Source: JAHFUS01 sp035689115 (GTDB lineage Bacteria > Actinomycetota > Acidimicrobiia > Acidimicrobiales > GCA-2861595). From it: a stretch of DNA of 64,000 nucleotides. Each line of letters begins with the position of its first letter. Position 1 is the stretch's first letter. Below, piece after piece: positions 7,433 through 15,465 of this stretch. The position numbers and the translations under genes are program-made. The stretch is taken from NCBI GenBank assembly GCA_035689115.1, contig DASSMA010000082.1:62001-126000 (forward strand), written 5' to 3'. The notes below the pieces were generated by a model, which was not told the DNA's origin, made no database searches, and saw only the letters and a program-made list of their open reading frames with translations.

Positions 7433-8829
7433 CGTTCGAACACGGCCATCTGGGTGGGGGCGCCGCGGTCGGGGTCCTCGGTGCCGATCCCGTGGAAGCC
7501 GACGCGGTAGCCGTGGCGGGCGGCCACCGCCTCGGCCCAGGCGGCGAACTCGGCCCGCGTCCACTCGAAGCGGTGGTCCCGGTGGCGCAGGGACCCGGCC
7601 GGCAGCGACTCGAAGCAGGCGTTGTACTCGACGTTCGGCGTGGTGACGACGACCGTGCGGGGCTGGGCGTGGGCGAACACGGCCCGCTCGAAGGCGCCCA
7701 GGCGCGGAGGGTCGAGGTGCTCCACCACCTCCACCACCGTGGCCACGTCGAAGCCGCGGAGGCGGCGGTCCCGGTACGTGAGGGCACCCTGCACCAGGTC
7801 GACCCGCTCGCGCTGGCGAGGCGCCATGGTGTCGAGGTGGAGGCGGCGGGCGGCGCCCTCCAGGGCCCGGTGGGACACGTCGACGCCCAGCACGTGCTCC
7901 ACGGCGGTCTCGCGCAGGAGGCGCTGCACGAGCTTGCCGCTCCCGCAGCCCAGGTCGACCACCCGCCGGGCGCCCGCCTCCTTCACCTGGCCGACCACCG
8001 CCGCCAGCCGCTGCTCGTTGAGGCTGAGCGGCCGCTCGACCACCTGCTCCTCGGTGTCGTGGGCCGCCTCCAGCTCGTCGGGGTCGTCGGGCTCGTCGGC
8101 CAGCAGGCGCTCCAGCGCGCTCTGGGTGAGCCCCCGGTCGTGGCGCAGGTACCGGCGGGCGATGAAGTTCCGCTCGGGGTGGGACGGGAGCCACGTCCCG
8201 CCCCGCCGGAGGAGCTTGTCGACCTCGTCGGCACCGACCCAGTAGTGCTTGTCGTCGTCGAGGACGGGCAGCAGCACGAAGAGGTGCTCCAGCACGTCGC
8301 GCAGGCGGGACTCGGCCTGGAGGGTCACGTCGAGGTACCGGCTCTGGCCCCACGCCGGGAACTCCTCGTCGAGGGGCAGGGCAGCCGCCGTGACCTCGTA
8401 CCCGAGGGGCGTGAACAGCCGGCGCAGCACCGCCTCGCCGCCCCGGCACGGCACCACCGGCAGCCGCACGGTGAGCGGGATGGGGGTGCCTGCCAGATCC
8501 GGGCGCTCCTTGCTGCGGCCCCCCATCGCCGTCCCGAACACCTTGCCCACCGCCACCGACAAGAAGGACGAAGCGGCGTAAGGACGATCATTCACGTAAT
8601 GCGCCAATGAGAATTCGTTGCCCTTGGGGCCTTTCCGGCCCCGCACGAGCCCCACCGGGTCGACGTCCACCAGCAGGGCGGCGGTACACCGCTTCACGGT
8701 CGCCTCCGGGTACACCACCAGGGCGGTGCCGAACCCGAGGGCCGTGCTGTGGACGCTGCCGGGGTTCTTGTGCAGCAGGAATCCCAGGTCGGTGGCCGGC
8801 TCGTGGGTGGTGGAGAGGGTGAGGAGCAT
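7429..8829 (-). CDS. hen1: 3'-terminal RNA ribose 2'-O-methyltransferase Hen1
   Basis: 466 residues, full-length bacterial Hen1. The N-terminal half (about 1-240) is the bacterial-specific region that activates the Pnkp ligase. The C-terminal half is a SAM methyltransferase with VVDLGCGSGKL (290-300) and the Mn-binding active site E367-x2-E370-H371 plus a later His (416 or 419) in the RHRDHRF segment. It marks the repaired RNA junction by 2'-O-methylation so that a ribotoxin cannot cut again. It is first in the hen1-pnkp operon, with a GGGGGC site before the ATG. A divergent kinase gene starts about 120 bases upstream, so this interval holds both promoters. Confidence 0.95.
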   Translation of the reverse strand: MLLTLSTTHEPATDLGFLLHKNPGSVHSTALGFGTALVVYPEATVKRCTAALLVDVDPVGLVRGRKGPKGNEFSLAHYVNDRPYAASSFLSVAVGKVFGTAMGGRSKERPDLAGTPIPLTVRLPVVPCRGGEAVLRRLFTPLGYEVTAAALPLDEEFPAWGQSRYLDVTLQAESRLRDVLEHLFVLLPVLDDDKHYWVGADEVDKLLRRGGTWLPSHPERNFIARRYLRHDRGLTQSALERLLADEPDDPDELEAAHDTEEQVVERPLSLNEQRLAAVVGQVKEAGARRVVDLGCGSGKLVQRLLRETAVEHVLGVDVSHRALEGAARRLHLDTMAPRQRERVDLVQGALTYRDRRLRGFDVATVVEVVEHLDPPRLGAFERAVFAHAQPRTVVVTTPNVEYNACFESLPAGSLRHRDHRFEWTRAEFAAWAEAVAARHGYRVGFHGIGTEDPDRGAPTQMAVFER

Positions 8830-8948
8830 CGCCCCCGATCATGTCGCCGTTTCGGCGCGCCGGCCGCCTCATAGTGGCGACCCAATTCTTGATGGAGCGT
8901 GCAACAATGGCCCGGTAGGGCCGAGGAGGGCTCCTTGAAGAGCAGGGG

Positions 8949-11702
8949 GTGGCGCCGGTGACGGCAAGCGAAGGGATCTCCCGTGCCCTCCTCGACGCGG
9001 CTCCCGACGCCATGGTGGCCGTCGACGGCAGCGGGTCGATCATCCTCGCCAACCGCCAGGCGGCCGCCCTCTTCGGCTACGAGCAGACCGAGCTGGTCGG
9101 CCAGCCGGTGGAGATGCTGGTCCCCGACGCGGTGCGGTCCTCGCACCCCCGCCTGCGGGCGCGCTACTCGGCCGACCCCCGGCCGCGGCCCATGGGCGCC
9201 AGCGACCAGCAGCTCTCGGCCCGCCGGCGGGACGGCACCGAGTTCCCGGCCGACATCTCGCTGTCCGCCCTGGAGACGCCCGACGGCCTGGTGGTCTGCG
9301 CCGCCGTGCGCGACTCCACGGAGCGGGTGCGGGCCGGCGAGGCGCTGCGGGACAGCCGGCGGGCGGCCACCGAGGCGGCCGAGCGCCTCCGCCTCCTCCT
9401 CGACTCCACCGGCGAGGGGATCTACGGGATGGACGCCGCCGGGCGCTGCACCTTCGTCAACCGGGCCGCCCAGGCGGCCCTCGGGCGCTCGGAGGCCGAG
9501 CTGGTCGGCCGGGTGGTCCACGACCTGATCCACCACCACCGCGGCGACGGGTCGCCCTACCCGTGGGCCGCCTGCCCCACCCACACCACGCTCGTCACCG
9601 GGGTGGCGACGCGCAGCGACGCAGAGGTGTTCTGGAAGCCCGACGGCACCTCGTTCCCCGTCGAGTGCATCACCCAGCCGGTCCTGGTGGGCGGCGTGCT
9701 CCAGGGGGTGGTGGTGTCGTTCAGCGACATCACCGAGCGCAAGCGCACCACCGCCGCCCTCGAGGCGGCCCGGGCCGAGGCGCTGGCCCTCGCCCGCCTC
9801 AAGTCCGACTTCCTCGCCACCATGAGCCACGAGATCCGCACCCCGATGAACGGCGTCATCGGGATGACGGGGCTCCTGCTCGACACCGCCCTCGACCCCG
9901 AGCAGCGGGAGTTCGCCGAGACGGTGCGGTCGTCGGCCCAGGCCCTGCTCGGCATCATCCACGACATCCTCGACTTCTCCAAGATCGAGGCCGGCCGCCT
10001 GGCGCTGGAGGAGACCGACTTCGACATCGAGGTCACCACCGAAGAGGTGGGCGAGCTGCTGGCCGAGGCGGCGCACGCCAAGGGCCTGGAGCTGGCGGTG
10101 TTCGTCGACCCGGCGCTCCCGCCGCTGGTCCGCGGCGACCCGGGCCGCATCCGCCAGGTGCTCACGAACCTGGTGTCCAACGCCGTCAAGTTCACCGACA
10201 CCGGCGAGGTCGTCATCAGCGTCGGCCCGGACGGCACGTCGGGCGGCGCCACGGTCGTGCTGTTCGAGGTGCGCGACTCGGGCATCGGCATCGCCCCCGA
10301 GCAGTGCGAGCGGCTGTTCGACGCCTTCACCCAGGCCGATGCGTCCACCACCCGGCGCTACGGCGGCACCGGGCTGGGCCTCGCCATCTGCAAGCGCCTG
10401 GTCGAGCTGATGGGCGGCGAGATCGGCGTCGAGTCCGACCTGGAGAAGGGCAGCCGGTTCCACTTCCGCGTCCCCCTCACGTCGGGTCGCTCGTCGGCGC
10501 CGCCCACCCGCCGGCCCGACGTCGCCGGCGCCCGCGTGCTGGTTGTCGACGACACGGCGGTCAACCGCACGATCCTCTCCGCCCAGCTCGGCGCCTGGGC
10601 CATGGCCATCACCGCCACCTCATCGGGGCCAGAGGCGCTGGCCGTCGCCCGGGCGGCAGCGGCCGGCGGCACCCCGTTCGACCTGGTGGTCTCCGACTTC
10701 CAGATGCCGGGCATGGACGGCATCGACCTGGCCGACGCCCTGGCCGCCGAGGTCGTCCCCACCCCACCGGTGATCGTGCTCTCGTCGGCCGGCGGCCGGG
10801 AAGAGGCGCGGGGCCGGGCGGGCGACAACTGCGCCGCCTTCCTCGTCAAGCCGGCCAGGCGCAGCCAGCTCTTCGACGCCATCTCCAACGCCCTCGGTGC
10901 GCCGCCGGCCGGCCCCCGGCGGGAGGCCACCGGCGACTTCGCCGCGCCCTCGGGGCGGGGCGAGTGGATCCTGGTGGCCGACGACAACCCGGTGAACCAG
11001 CGCCTGGCCACGCTGCTGCTTGAGCGCATGGGCTACCGGGTCGACACGGTGGCCGACGGGACCGAGGCGCTGGAGGCGCTCACCCGCGTGCGCTACGACG
11101 CGGTGGTCATGGACTGCGAGATGCCCGTGCTCGACGGGTACGAGGCCTCGGCCGCCATCCGCCGCCTCGACGGGCCGGAGGCCGACATCCCCATCGTGGC
11201 CGTCACCGCGTCGGCGCTGAGCGCCGACGTCGAGCGGGCCCTGGCCGCCGGCATGAACGCCCACGTCGCCAAGCCCATCGACCGCGACGAGCTGGCCGCC
11301 ACCCTCGCCCGCCTGGTCGGCGGCAAGGAGGGCGCACCGGGTCCGCCGGACAGACCCCAGGCCCCCACCGGCGACGTCCTCGACCGGGCCGTGGTCGGCG
11401 CGCTCGTCGACCTGGTCGGCACGGAGGCGTTCGCCGACCTGGTCCGGGAGTACGCCGCGGAGGCGACGGCGCGGCTCACCACGCTGCGAACCGCGGCCTC
11501 GGCCGGCGACGCGCTCGGTGTGGCCACCGCCGCCCACCGCCTGGTCGGCTCGGCCGGCGCCCTGGGCGCGGTGGCGGCGGTGGCGGCCGCCCGCGACGTG
11601 GAGCAGGACGCCCGCGAGGGCCGGATCCCGTCACCGGACGCGGTCGCCGGCGTCGAGGCAGCGGTGACGGCGGCCGGCCACGCCCTCGAGACCTACGCCT
11701 GA
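8949..11702 (+). CDS. Hybrid sensor histidine kinase (PAS-PAS-HK-REC-REC-Hpt)
   Basis: 917 residues with no clear membrane segment, so probably cytoplasmic. PAS 1 spans about 10-125 and PAS 2 about 145-265. The HisKA domain has His294 in SHEIRTPMNG and is followed by an HATPase with N-box and DSGIGI/GGTGLGL motifs (400-510). Receiver 1 starts at VLVVDD with D583, receiver 2 at VADDN with D722, and a C-terminal Hpt domain has His863 in AAHRLVGSAG. This is the BarA/ArcB-type multistep phosphorelay layout. Output regulator is not adjacent; the divergent neighbour is hen1, so a link between this sensor and RNA repair is only a guess. The GTG start is preceded by a GGGGG stretch. Confidence 0.92.
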   Translation: MAPVTASEGISRALLDAAPDAMVAVDGSGSIILANRQAAALFGYEQTELVGQPVEMLVPDAVRSSHPRLRARYSADPRPRPMGASDQQLSARRRDGTEFPADISLSALETPDGLVVCAAVRDSTERVRAGEALRDSRRAATEAAERLRLLLDSTGEGIYGMDAAGRCTFVNRAAQAALGRSEAELVGRVVHDLIHHHRGDGSPYPWAACPTHTTLVTGVATRSDAEVFWKPDGTSFPVECITQPVLVGGVLQGVVVSFSDITERKRTTAALEAARAEALALARLKSDFLATMSHEIRTPMNGVIGMTGLLLDTALDPEQREFAETVRSSAQALLGIIHDILDFSKIEAGRLALEETDFDIEVTTEEVGELLAEAAHAKGLELAVFVDPALPPLVRGDPGRIRQVLTNLVSNAVKFTDTGEVVISVGPDGTSGGATVVLFEVRDSGIGIAPEQCERLFDAFTQADASTTRRYGGTGLGLAICKRLVELMGGEIGVESDLEKGSRFHFRVPLTSGRSSAPPTRRPDVAGARVLVVDDTAVNRTILSAQLGAWAMAITATSSGPEALAVARAAAAGGTPFDLVVSDFQMPGMDGIDLADALAAEVVPTPPVIVLSSAGGREEARGRAGDNCAAFLVKPARRSQLFDAISNALGAPPAGPRREATGDFAAPSGRGEWILVADDNPVNQRLATLLLERMGYRVDTVADGTEALEALTRVRYDAVVMDCEMPVLDGYEASAAIRRLDGPEADIPIVAVTASALSADVERALAAGMNAHVAKPIDRDELAATLARLVGGKEGAPGPPDRPQAPTGDVLDRAVVGALVDLVGTEAFADLVREYAAEATARLTTLRTAASAGDALGVATAAHRLVGSAGALGAVAAVAAARDVEQDAREGRIPSPDAVAGVEAAVTAAGHALETYA

Positions 11703-11723
11703 CGCCTCTGCTACGAAACGCGA

Positions 11724-11738
11724 TATCGTAGTTCGATA
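11724..11738. promoter_or_regulatory. Probable PadR operator upstream of glyoxalase gene
   Basis: Inverted repeat TATCG-5-CGATA lies 24 bases before the start codon of the glyoxalase gene, which is followed by a PadR regulator gene in the same operon. Position and symmetry suggest autoregulation by the PadR protein. A GGGAGGT ribosome site follows at about 11751-11757. The assignment is inference from location; PadR operators in other bacteria are also short AT-rich inverted repeats. Confidence 0.5.
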
Positions 11739-11762
11739 CCACGCGAGTACGGGAGGTACCTG

Positions 11763-12143
11763 ATGGTGAACGTGCGGTACATCGTCGACGACGTCGACGC
11801 CGCCGTCGACTTCTACACCAAGCACCTCGGCTTCGAGCTGCTGTCCCATCCCGGTCCCGCCTTCGCCGACGTCCGGCGGGGCGAGCTGCGGCTGCTGCTG
11901 AGCGGGCCGCAGAGCTCGGCCGGGCGGCCCATGGCCGACGGCACCCGGCCCGTCCCCGGCGGCTGGAACCGCATCCATCTCGTCGTCGACGACCTCGACG
12001 CCGAGATCGCCCGCCTGGAGGGCGACGGGCTCAAGCCCCGCAACGACGTGGTGCGGGGGCCGGGCGGCGCCCAGGTGCTGTTCGTCGACCCGTCCGGCAA
12101 CCTGGTCGAGCTCTTCCAGCCGGCGGCCTCGCTCGACGGATGA
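11763..12143 (+). CDS. VOC family glyoxalase/bleomycin-resistance-like protein
   Basis: 126 residues, a single vicinal-oxygen-chelate domain of two beta-alpha-beta-beta-beta modules. The typical start (VRYIVDDVDAAVDFYTKHLGF) and the C-terminal FVDPSGNLVELFQP strand are visible, with Glu near the end as a likely metal ligand and His in the NRIHLVVDD strand. Such proteins bind or modify small electrophiles or antibiotics; the substrate is unknown. The ATG is preceded by GGGAGGT and the stop overlaps the start of the padR-type gene by 4 bases, so this protein is probably the regulated output of that repressor. Confidence 0.85.
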   Translation: MVNVRYIVDDVDAAVDFYTKHLGFELLSHPGPAFADVRRGELRLLLSGPQSSAGRPMADGTRPVPGGWNRIHLVVDDLDAEIARLEGDGLKPRNDVVRGPGGAQVLFVDPSGNLVELFQPAASLDG

Positions 12144-12451
12144 CGCTCGACCTGGTGCGGCGGTTCCGCACCGGTGCCGTCGCCGTGCACGTGCTCCACC
12201 ACGCGGCCGAGGGGGAGGTGCACGGCGCCTGGCTCACCGCCGAGCTGGCCCGGCACGGGCATGCCGTCTCGCCGGGAACGCTGTACCCGCTCCTGCACCG
12301 CCTGGAGGCCGACGGCCTGCTGGAGGGACGCGACGAGGTCGCCGAGGGACGGGTGCTGCGCCGCTACCGGGCCACGCCGGCCGGCCGCACGGCCCTCGAC
12401 GAGCTGCGCCGGGTGGTGGCCGAGCTGGCCGCCGAGGTCACCCCCGGCTGA
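12140..12451 (+). CDS. PadR family transcriptional regulator
   Basis: 103 residues, a minimal PadR winged-helix protein: the HGAWLTAELARHGHAVSPGTLYPLLHRLEADGLL segment is the recognition helix and wing region, here cited from about residues 28-62. Positions 63-103 hold the RYRATPAGRTAL wing and a short dimer helix. PadR proteins usually repress detoxification genes and respond to a ligand. It overlaps the upstream VOC gene by ATGA, and the TATCG/CGATA repeat ahead of that gene is the likely binding site. Confidence 0.88.
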   Translation: MTLDLVRRFRTGAVAVHVLHHAAEGEVHGAWLTAELARHGHAVSPGTLYPLLHRLEADGLLEGRDEVAEGRVLRRYRATPAGRTALDELRRVVAELAAEVTPG

Positions 12452-12550
12452 CGCCCCGACGGTTCCGTGGACGCCGGCGACCCGCATGTGGCCGCCTGCG
12501 TCCAAAGAACCTCAGAACCCACCTTCGCGGGGCGACCAGCGAGTCAGGAG

Positions 12551-12769
12551 ATGGCCGGCGGCCGAGGTCGCCGCCGGAGGCGGCCCCTCCGGCTGGCGGC
12601 AACCCGGGGGGTGTGGGGGGCGCAGCCCCCCGCAGCAAGCCGCCGTGCCGGCTTCGCCGGTCGGCGGCCTCAGAGCCGACGAACTGGCGAGCGAGCGGCA
12701 GGCGAGACCAGCCAGCCGGAGGGCGGCACGTCAAGCTCGCCGAGCAAGCTCCGCTTGCGAGGTGAAACC
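12551..12769 (-). repeat. Multi-hairpin intergenic repeat, copy B
   Basis: Second copy of the element at 4734-4912. Shared parts in order are the ATGGCCGGCGGCCG start, the G-run/C-run hairpin, the GCCGGC-TTC-GCCGGT hairpin, the GGGCGGCACG block and the GCAAGC-TCC-GCTTGC hairpin. Stem bases agree while loops differ (TCT to TCC, TTT to TTC), and about 40 extra bases are inserted before the last part. On the minus strand it starts right after the TGA of the ABC ATPase gene, exactly as copy A starts after pnkp. The 318-base space between the convergent padR-type and ABC genes holds little else. Confidence 0.8.
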
Positions 12770-13540
12770 TCAGAGGACCTTGGACAGGAACGACCGCGTG
12801 CGCTGGTGTTGGGGGTCGGCGAGGACCTCGCGGGGCGGGCCGTGCTCCACGACCACGCCGCCGTCCATGAAGACCAGCTCGTCGCCCACCTCGCGGGCGA
12901 AGCCCATCTCGTGGGTGACGACGACCATGGTCATGCCGGCGCGGGCCAGGTCCTTCATGACGTCGAGCACGTCGCCCACCAGCTCGGGGTCGAGGGCGCT
13001 GGTGGGCTCGTCGAAGAGCATGAGCTTGGGGTCCATGGCCAGCGCCCGGGCGATGGCGACCCGCTGCTGCTGGCCGCCCGAGAGCTGGGACGGGTAGGCG
13101 CCCACCTTCTCGCCGAGCCCCACCTTCTCGAGCAGCCGGCGCCCGATGTCGACGGCCTCGCCCCTGTTCATGCCCTTCACCTGCACGGGAGCTTCGATCA
13201 CGTTCTCGATGGCGGTCATGTGGGGGAACAGGTTGAACCGCTGGAACACCATGCCGATGTGCTCCCGGCGGGCCGCCACCTCGCGCTCGCGCAGCTCGTA
13301 GACCTTGCCGTCGGCCTCCCGGTAGCCCACCAGCACGCCGTCGACCCAGATGCGGCCGGCCTCGATCTTCTCCAGGTGGTTGATGCACCGCAGGAAGGTG
13401 GACTTCCCGGATCCGGACGGGCCGATGATCACCATCACCTGGCCGCGCCCCACCTCCGTGGTGACGCCCTTCAGCACCTCCAGGCGGCCGAACCGCTTGT
13501 GCACCCGCTCGGCCCGCACCATGGGCCACTCGTCTGTCAT
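12770..13540 (-). CDS. Polar amino-acid ABC transporter ATP-binding protein
   Basis: 256 residues, GlnQ/HisP-type ATPase. Walker A is GPSGSGKST near residue 40, the Q-loop lies in FQRFNLFPH, the signature is LSGGQQQR, Walker B is LMLFDEP and the switch His is in VVVTHEMGFA. A short insertion rich in charged residues near 70-85 (YREADGKVYELREREV) is common in actinobacterial glutamate/glutamine importers. Its start codon shares one base with the permease stop (TGATG), so the genes are coupled. It powers the importer encoded by the two genes upstream. Confidence 0.93.
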   Translation of the reverse strand: MTDEWPMVRAERVHKRFGRLEVLKGVTTEVGRGQVMVIIGPSGSGKSTFLRCINHLEKIEAGRIWVDGVLVGYREADGKVYELREREVAARREHIGMVFQRFNLFPHMTAIENVIEAPVQVKGMNRGEAVDIGRRLLEKVGLGEKVGAYPSQLSGGQQQRVAIARALAMDPKLMLFDEPTSALDPELVGDVLDVMKDLARAGMTMVVVTHEMGFAREVGDELVFMDGGVVVEHGPPREVLADPQHQRTRSFLSKVL

Positions 13541-14475
13541 CAGTCCTCCACGTGGGCGCGGGTGCGGAGGGACAGAGAGCGGCGGATGCGCTGGATCGGC
13601 GTGTCCGGCAGGTCCCGCGCCGCGCCGCGGGAGAAGCGCCGTTCCAGGTAGTACTGGCCGATGCTGGCGATGGTGGTGAGCACGAGGTACCAGATGCTGG
13701 CCACCATGAGCAGCTCGAGGTTCTTGAGGTTCGTCTGGTAGATGCCCTGGGCGTTGCGGAGCAGCTCCTCGAGGAGCACGACCGAGGCCAGCGACGACGT
13801 CTTGAGCATCGAGATGAACTCGTTGCCGGTGGGCGGGATGATCACGCGCATGGCCTGGGGCAGCACGATCCTGCGCATCGTGACGCCCGACCGCATGCCC
13901 AGGGCCTGGGCCGCCTCGACCTGCCCCTCGTCGACCGAGAGGATCCCGGCCCGCACGATCTCCGCCATGTACGCCCCCTCGTTGAGGCCGAGGCCGAGGA
14001 GGGCCACGACGAAGGGCGTCATGAACTGGGCCATCGGCTCCTCGTAGAACCTGATATTGGTGAACGGGATGCCGATGCTGAACGTCTTGAAGGCGAGGGG
14101 CACGGCGGCGAACCAGAACAGCAGCTGGACGAGAACCGGCGTGCCCCTGAACAGCCAGATGTAGATCCAGGCGGTCGTCGACGTGACCGGGTTCTTCGAG
14201 AGCCGCATGACCGCCAGGATCACCCCGAGGACCGTGCCGACGGCCTGCGCCAGCAGCGAGATCTCGATGGTGAGCAGCAGCCCCTTGAGGATCAGGTCGT
14301 TGAACTGGAACTTGCCGATGGTGGCGGCGTCGACGACGCCGAGGATCCCCTTCAGGACCCAGGCGACCACCAGCGCCACGACCACGGCCGACACCCACCG
14401 CCACGGGTGCCGGACCGGTATGGCCTTGACGACGTCGGCGTCCGACTCCGCCCCAGCCTCCGCCGGCCCCGTCAT
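13540..14475 (-). CDS. Polar amino-acid ABC transporter permease
   Basis: 311 residues, HisM/GlnP-type inner-membrane permease. A cytoplasmic N-terminal tail precedes about five or six transmembrane helices. The ATPase-contact EAA loop is seen as QVEAAQALGMRSGVTMRRIVLPQ, about residues 185-207, followed by the IIPPTGNEFISMLKTSSL segment typical of the HEQRO family. It lies 4 bases from the binding-protein gene and overlaps the ATPase gene by one base. A single permease gene suggests a homodimeric channel. Confidence 0.92.
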   Translation of the reverse strand: MTGPAEAGAESDADVVKAIPVRHPWRWVSAVVVALVVAWVLKGILGVVDAATIGKFQFNDLILKGLLLTIEISLLAQAVGTVLGVILAVMRLSKNPVTSTTAWIYIWLFRGTPVLVQLLFWFAAVPLAFKTFSIGIPFTNIRFYEEPMAQFMTPFVVALLGLGLNEGAYMAEIVRAGILSVDEGQVEAAQALGMRSGVTMRRIVLPQAMRVIIPPTGNEFISMLKTSSLASVVLLEELLRNAQGIYQTNLKNLELLMVASIWYLVLTTIASIGQYYLERRFSRGAARDLPDTPIQRIRRSLSLRTRAHVED

Positions 14476-14479
14476 CGGG

Positions 14480-15319
14480 CTACGAACCGCCGTTGACGGC
14501 CGCCGTCTTCAGGGCACCCTGGCTCACGTTCCACTTGGCGAGGATCCGGTCGTACTCGCCGCTGGCGATGACCGCCTTCAGGGCCGTCTGGATCTGGTCG
14601 CGCAGGGCGGTGTCGTCCTTGCGGATGCCGACCCCGTAGGGGCCCGCCTCGATCTGCTCGCCGACCACCTCGAAGTCGCCGGCCTGCTGGGCCACGTAGG
14701 CGGCTACGGGGAAGTCGTTCATGTCGGCCACCGACCGGCCGGCCCGCAGCGCCTGCTGGGCGTCGACGTCGGTGTCGAAGGTGAGGACGGTGAGGTCCTT
14801 GCCGGCCGCCTGGCACTTCACCTTCTGGGCGTTGGACACGGTCTCCTGGGTGGTGCCCCGCTGCACGCCGATGGTGCGGCCGCACAGGTCGTCGAGGCCC
14901 TTGATGCCCTCGGGGTTGCCCTTCTTGACGATGATCGACGTGCCGACGGTGAAGTAGTCGACGAAGGTGATCTCCTCCTGCCGCTTCGCGGTGTCGGACA
15001 TGGCGGAGAAGATGGCGTCGAAGCGCTTGGTCTTGAGCGCCGGGATCAGTCCGTCGAAGGTGACGTTCTGGAACGTGCACCCGGACTTGCCCATCTCCTT
15101 GGCGACGGCCTGGCACAGGTCGTAGTCGATCCCCTGGACGTCCTTCGTGCCTTCCTTGTAGAACTCGACCGGCGGATAGGCGATGTCCGAGCCCACCCGC
15201 AGGGTGTTCGAGCCCGAGCTCGAACTACTGGAGTCGTTCTTGCCGCCCCCGCACGCGGTGGCGAGCAGCGCGACCACCGACACCGCAATCGCCAGCCGTC
15301 CCCACCGATGCCTTTTCAT
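14480..15319 (-). CDS. Polar amino-acid ABC transporter substrate-binding lipoprotein
   Basis: 279 residues. A signal peptide ends in the lipobox LATAC with Cys23 as the lipidated residue, followed by a Ser-rich linker and an SBP_bac_3 domain (about 38-270) starting with the typical LRVGSDIAYPPVEF segment. Four Cys in the mature domain may form disulfides. It captures a polar amino acid (glutamine, glutamate or similar) outside the membrane for the permease and ATPase encoded downstream. The ATG follows GGGAGGG at a normal distance. The 146-base interval upstream should contain the operon promoter; no single convincing -35/-10 pair was picked. Confidence 0.92.
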   Translation of the reverse strand: MKRHRWGRLAIAVSVVALLATACGGGKNDSSSSSSGSNTLRVGSDIAYPPVEFYKEGTKDVQGIDYDLCQAVAKEMGKSGCTFQNVTFDGLIPALKTKRFDAIFSAMSDTAKRQEEITFVDYFTVGTSIIVKKGNPEGIKGLDDLCGRTIGVQRGTTQETVSNAQKVKCQAAGKDLTVLTFDTDVDAQQALRAGRSVADMNDFPVAAYVAQQAGDFEVVGEQIEAGPYGVGIRKDDTALRDQIQTALKAVIASGEYDRILAKWNVSQGALKTAAVNGGS

Positions 15320-15465
15320 CGACCCTCCCGGGAATATTTAGGCGATACGGCGGGCCGTCGCCACCACGGCCGGACCATTGTCCGTGGCTCGTCGTCGCAA
15401 ACAATACGGTACCGCTTGCGCTGGCGGAATCTATCAAGCACACGTCGCACTTGCGCGTAATGGTC

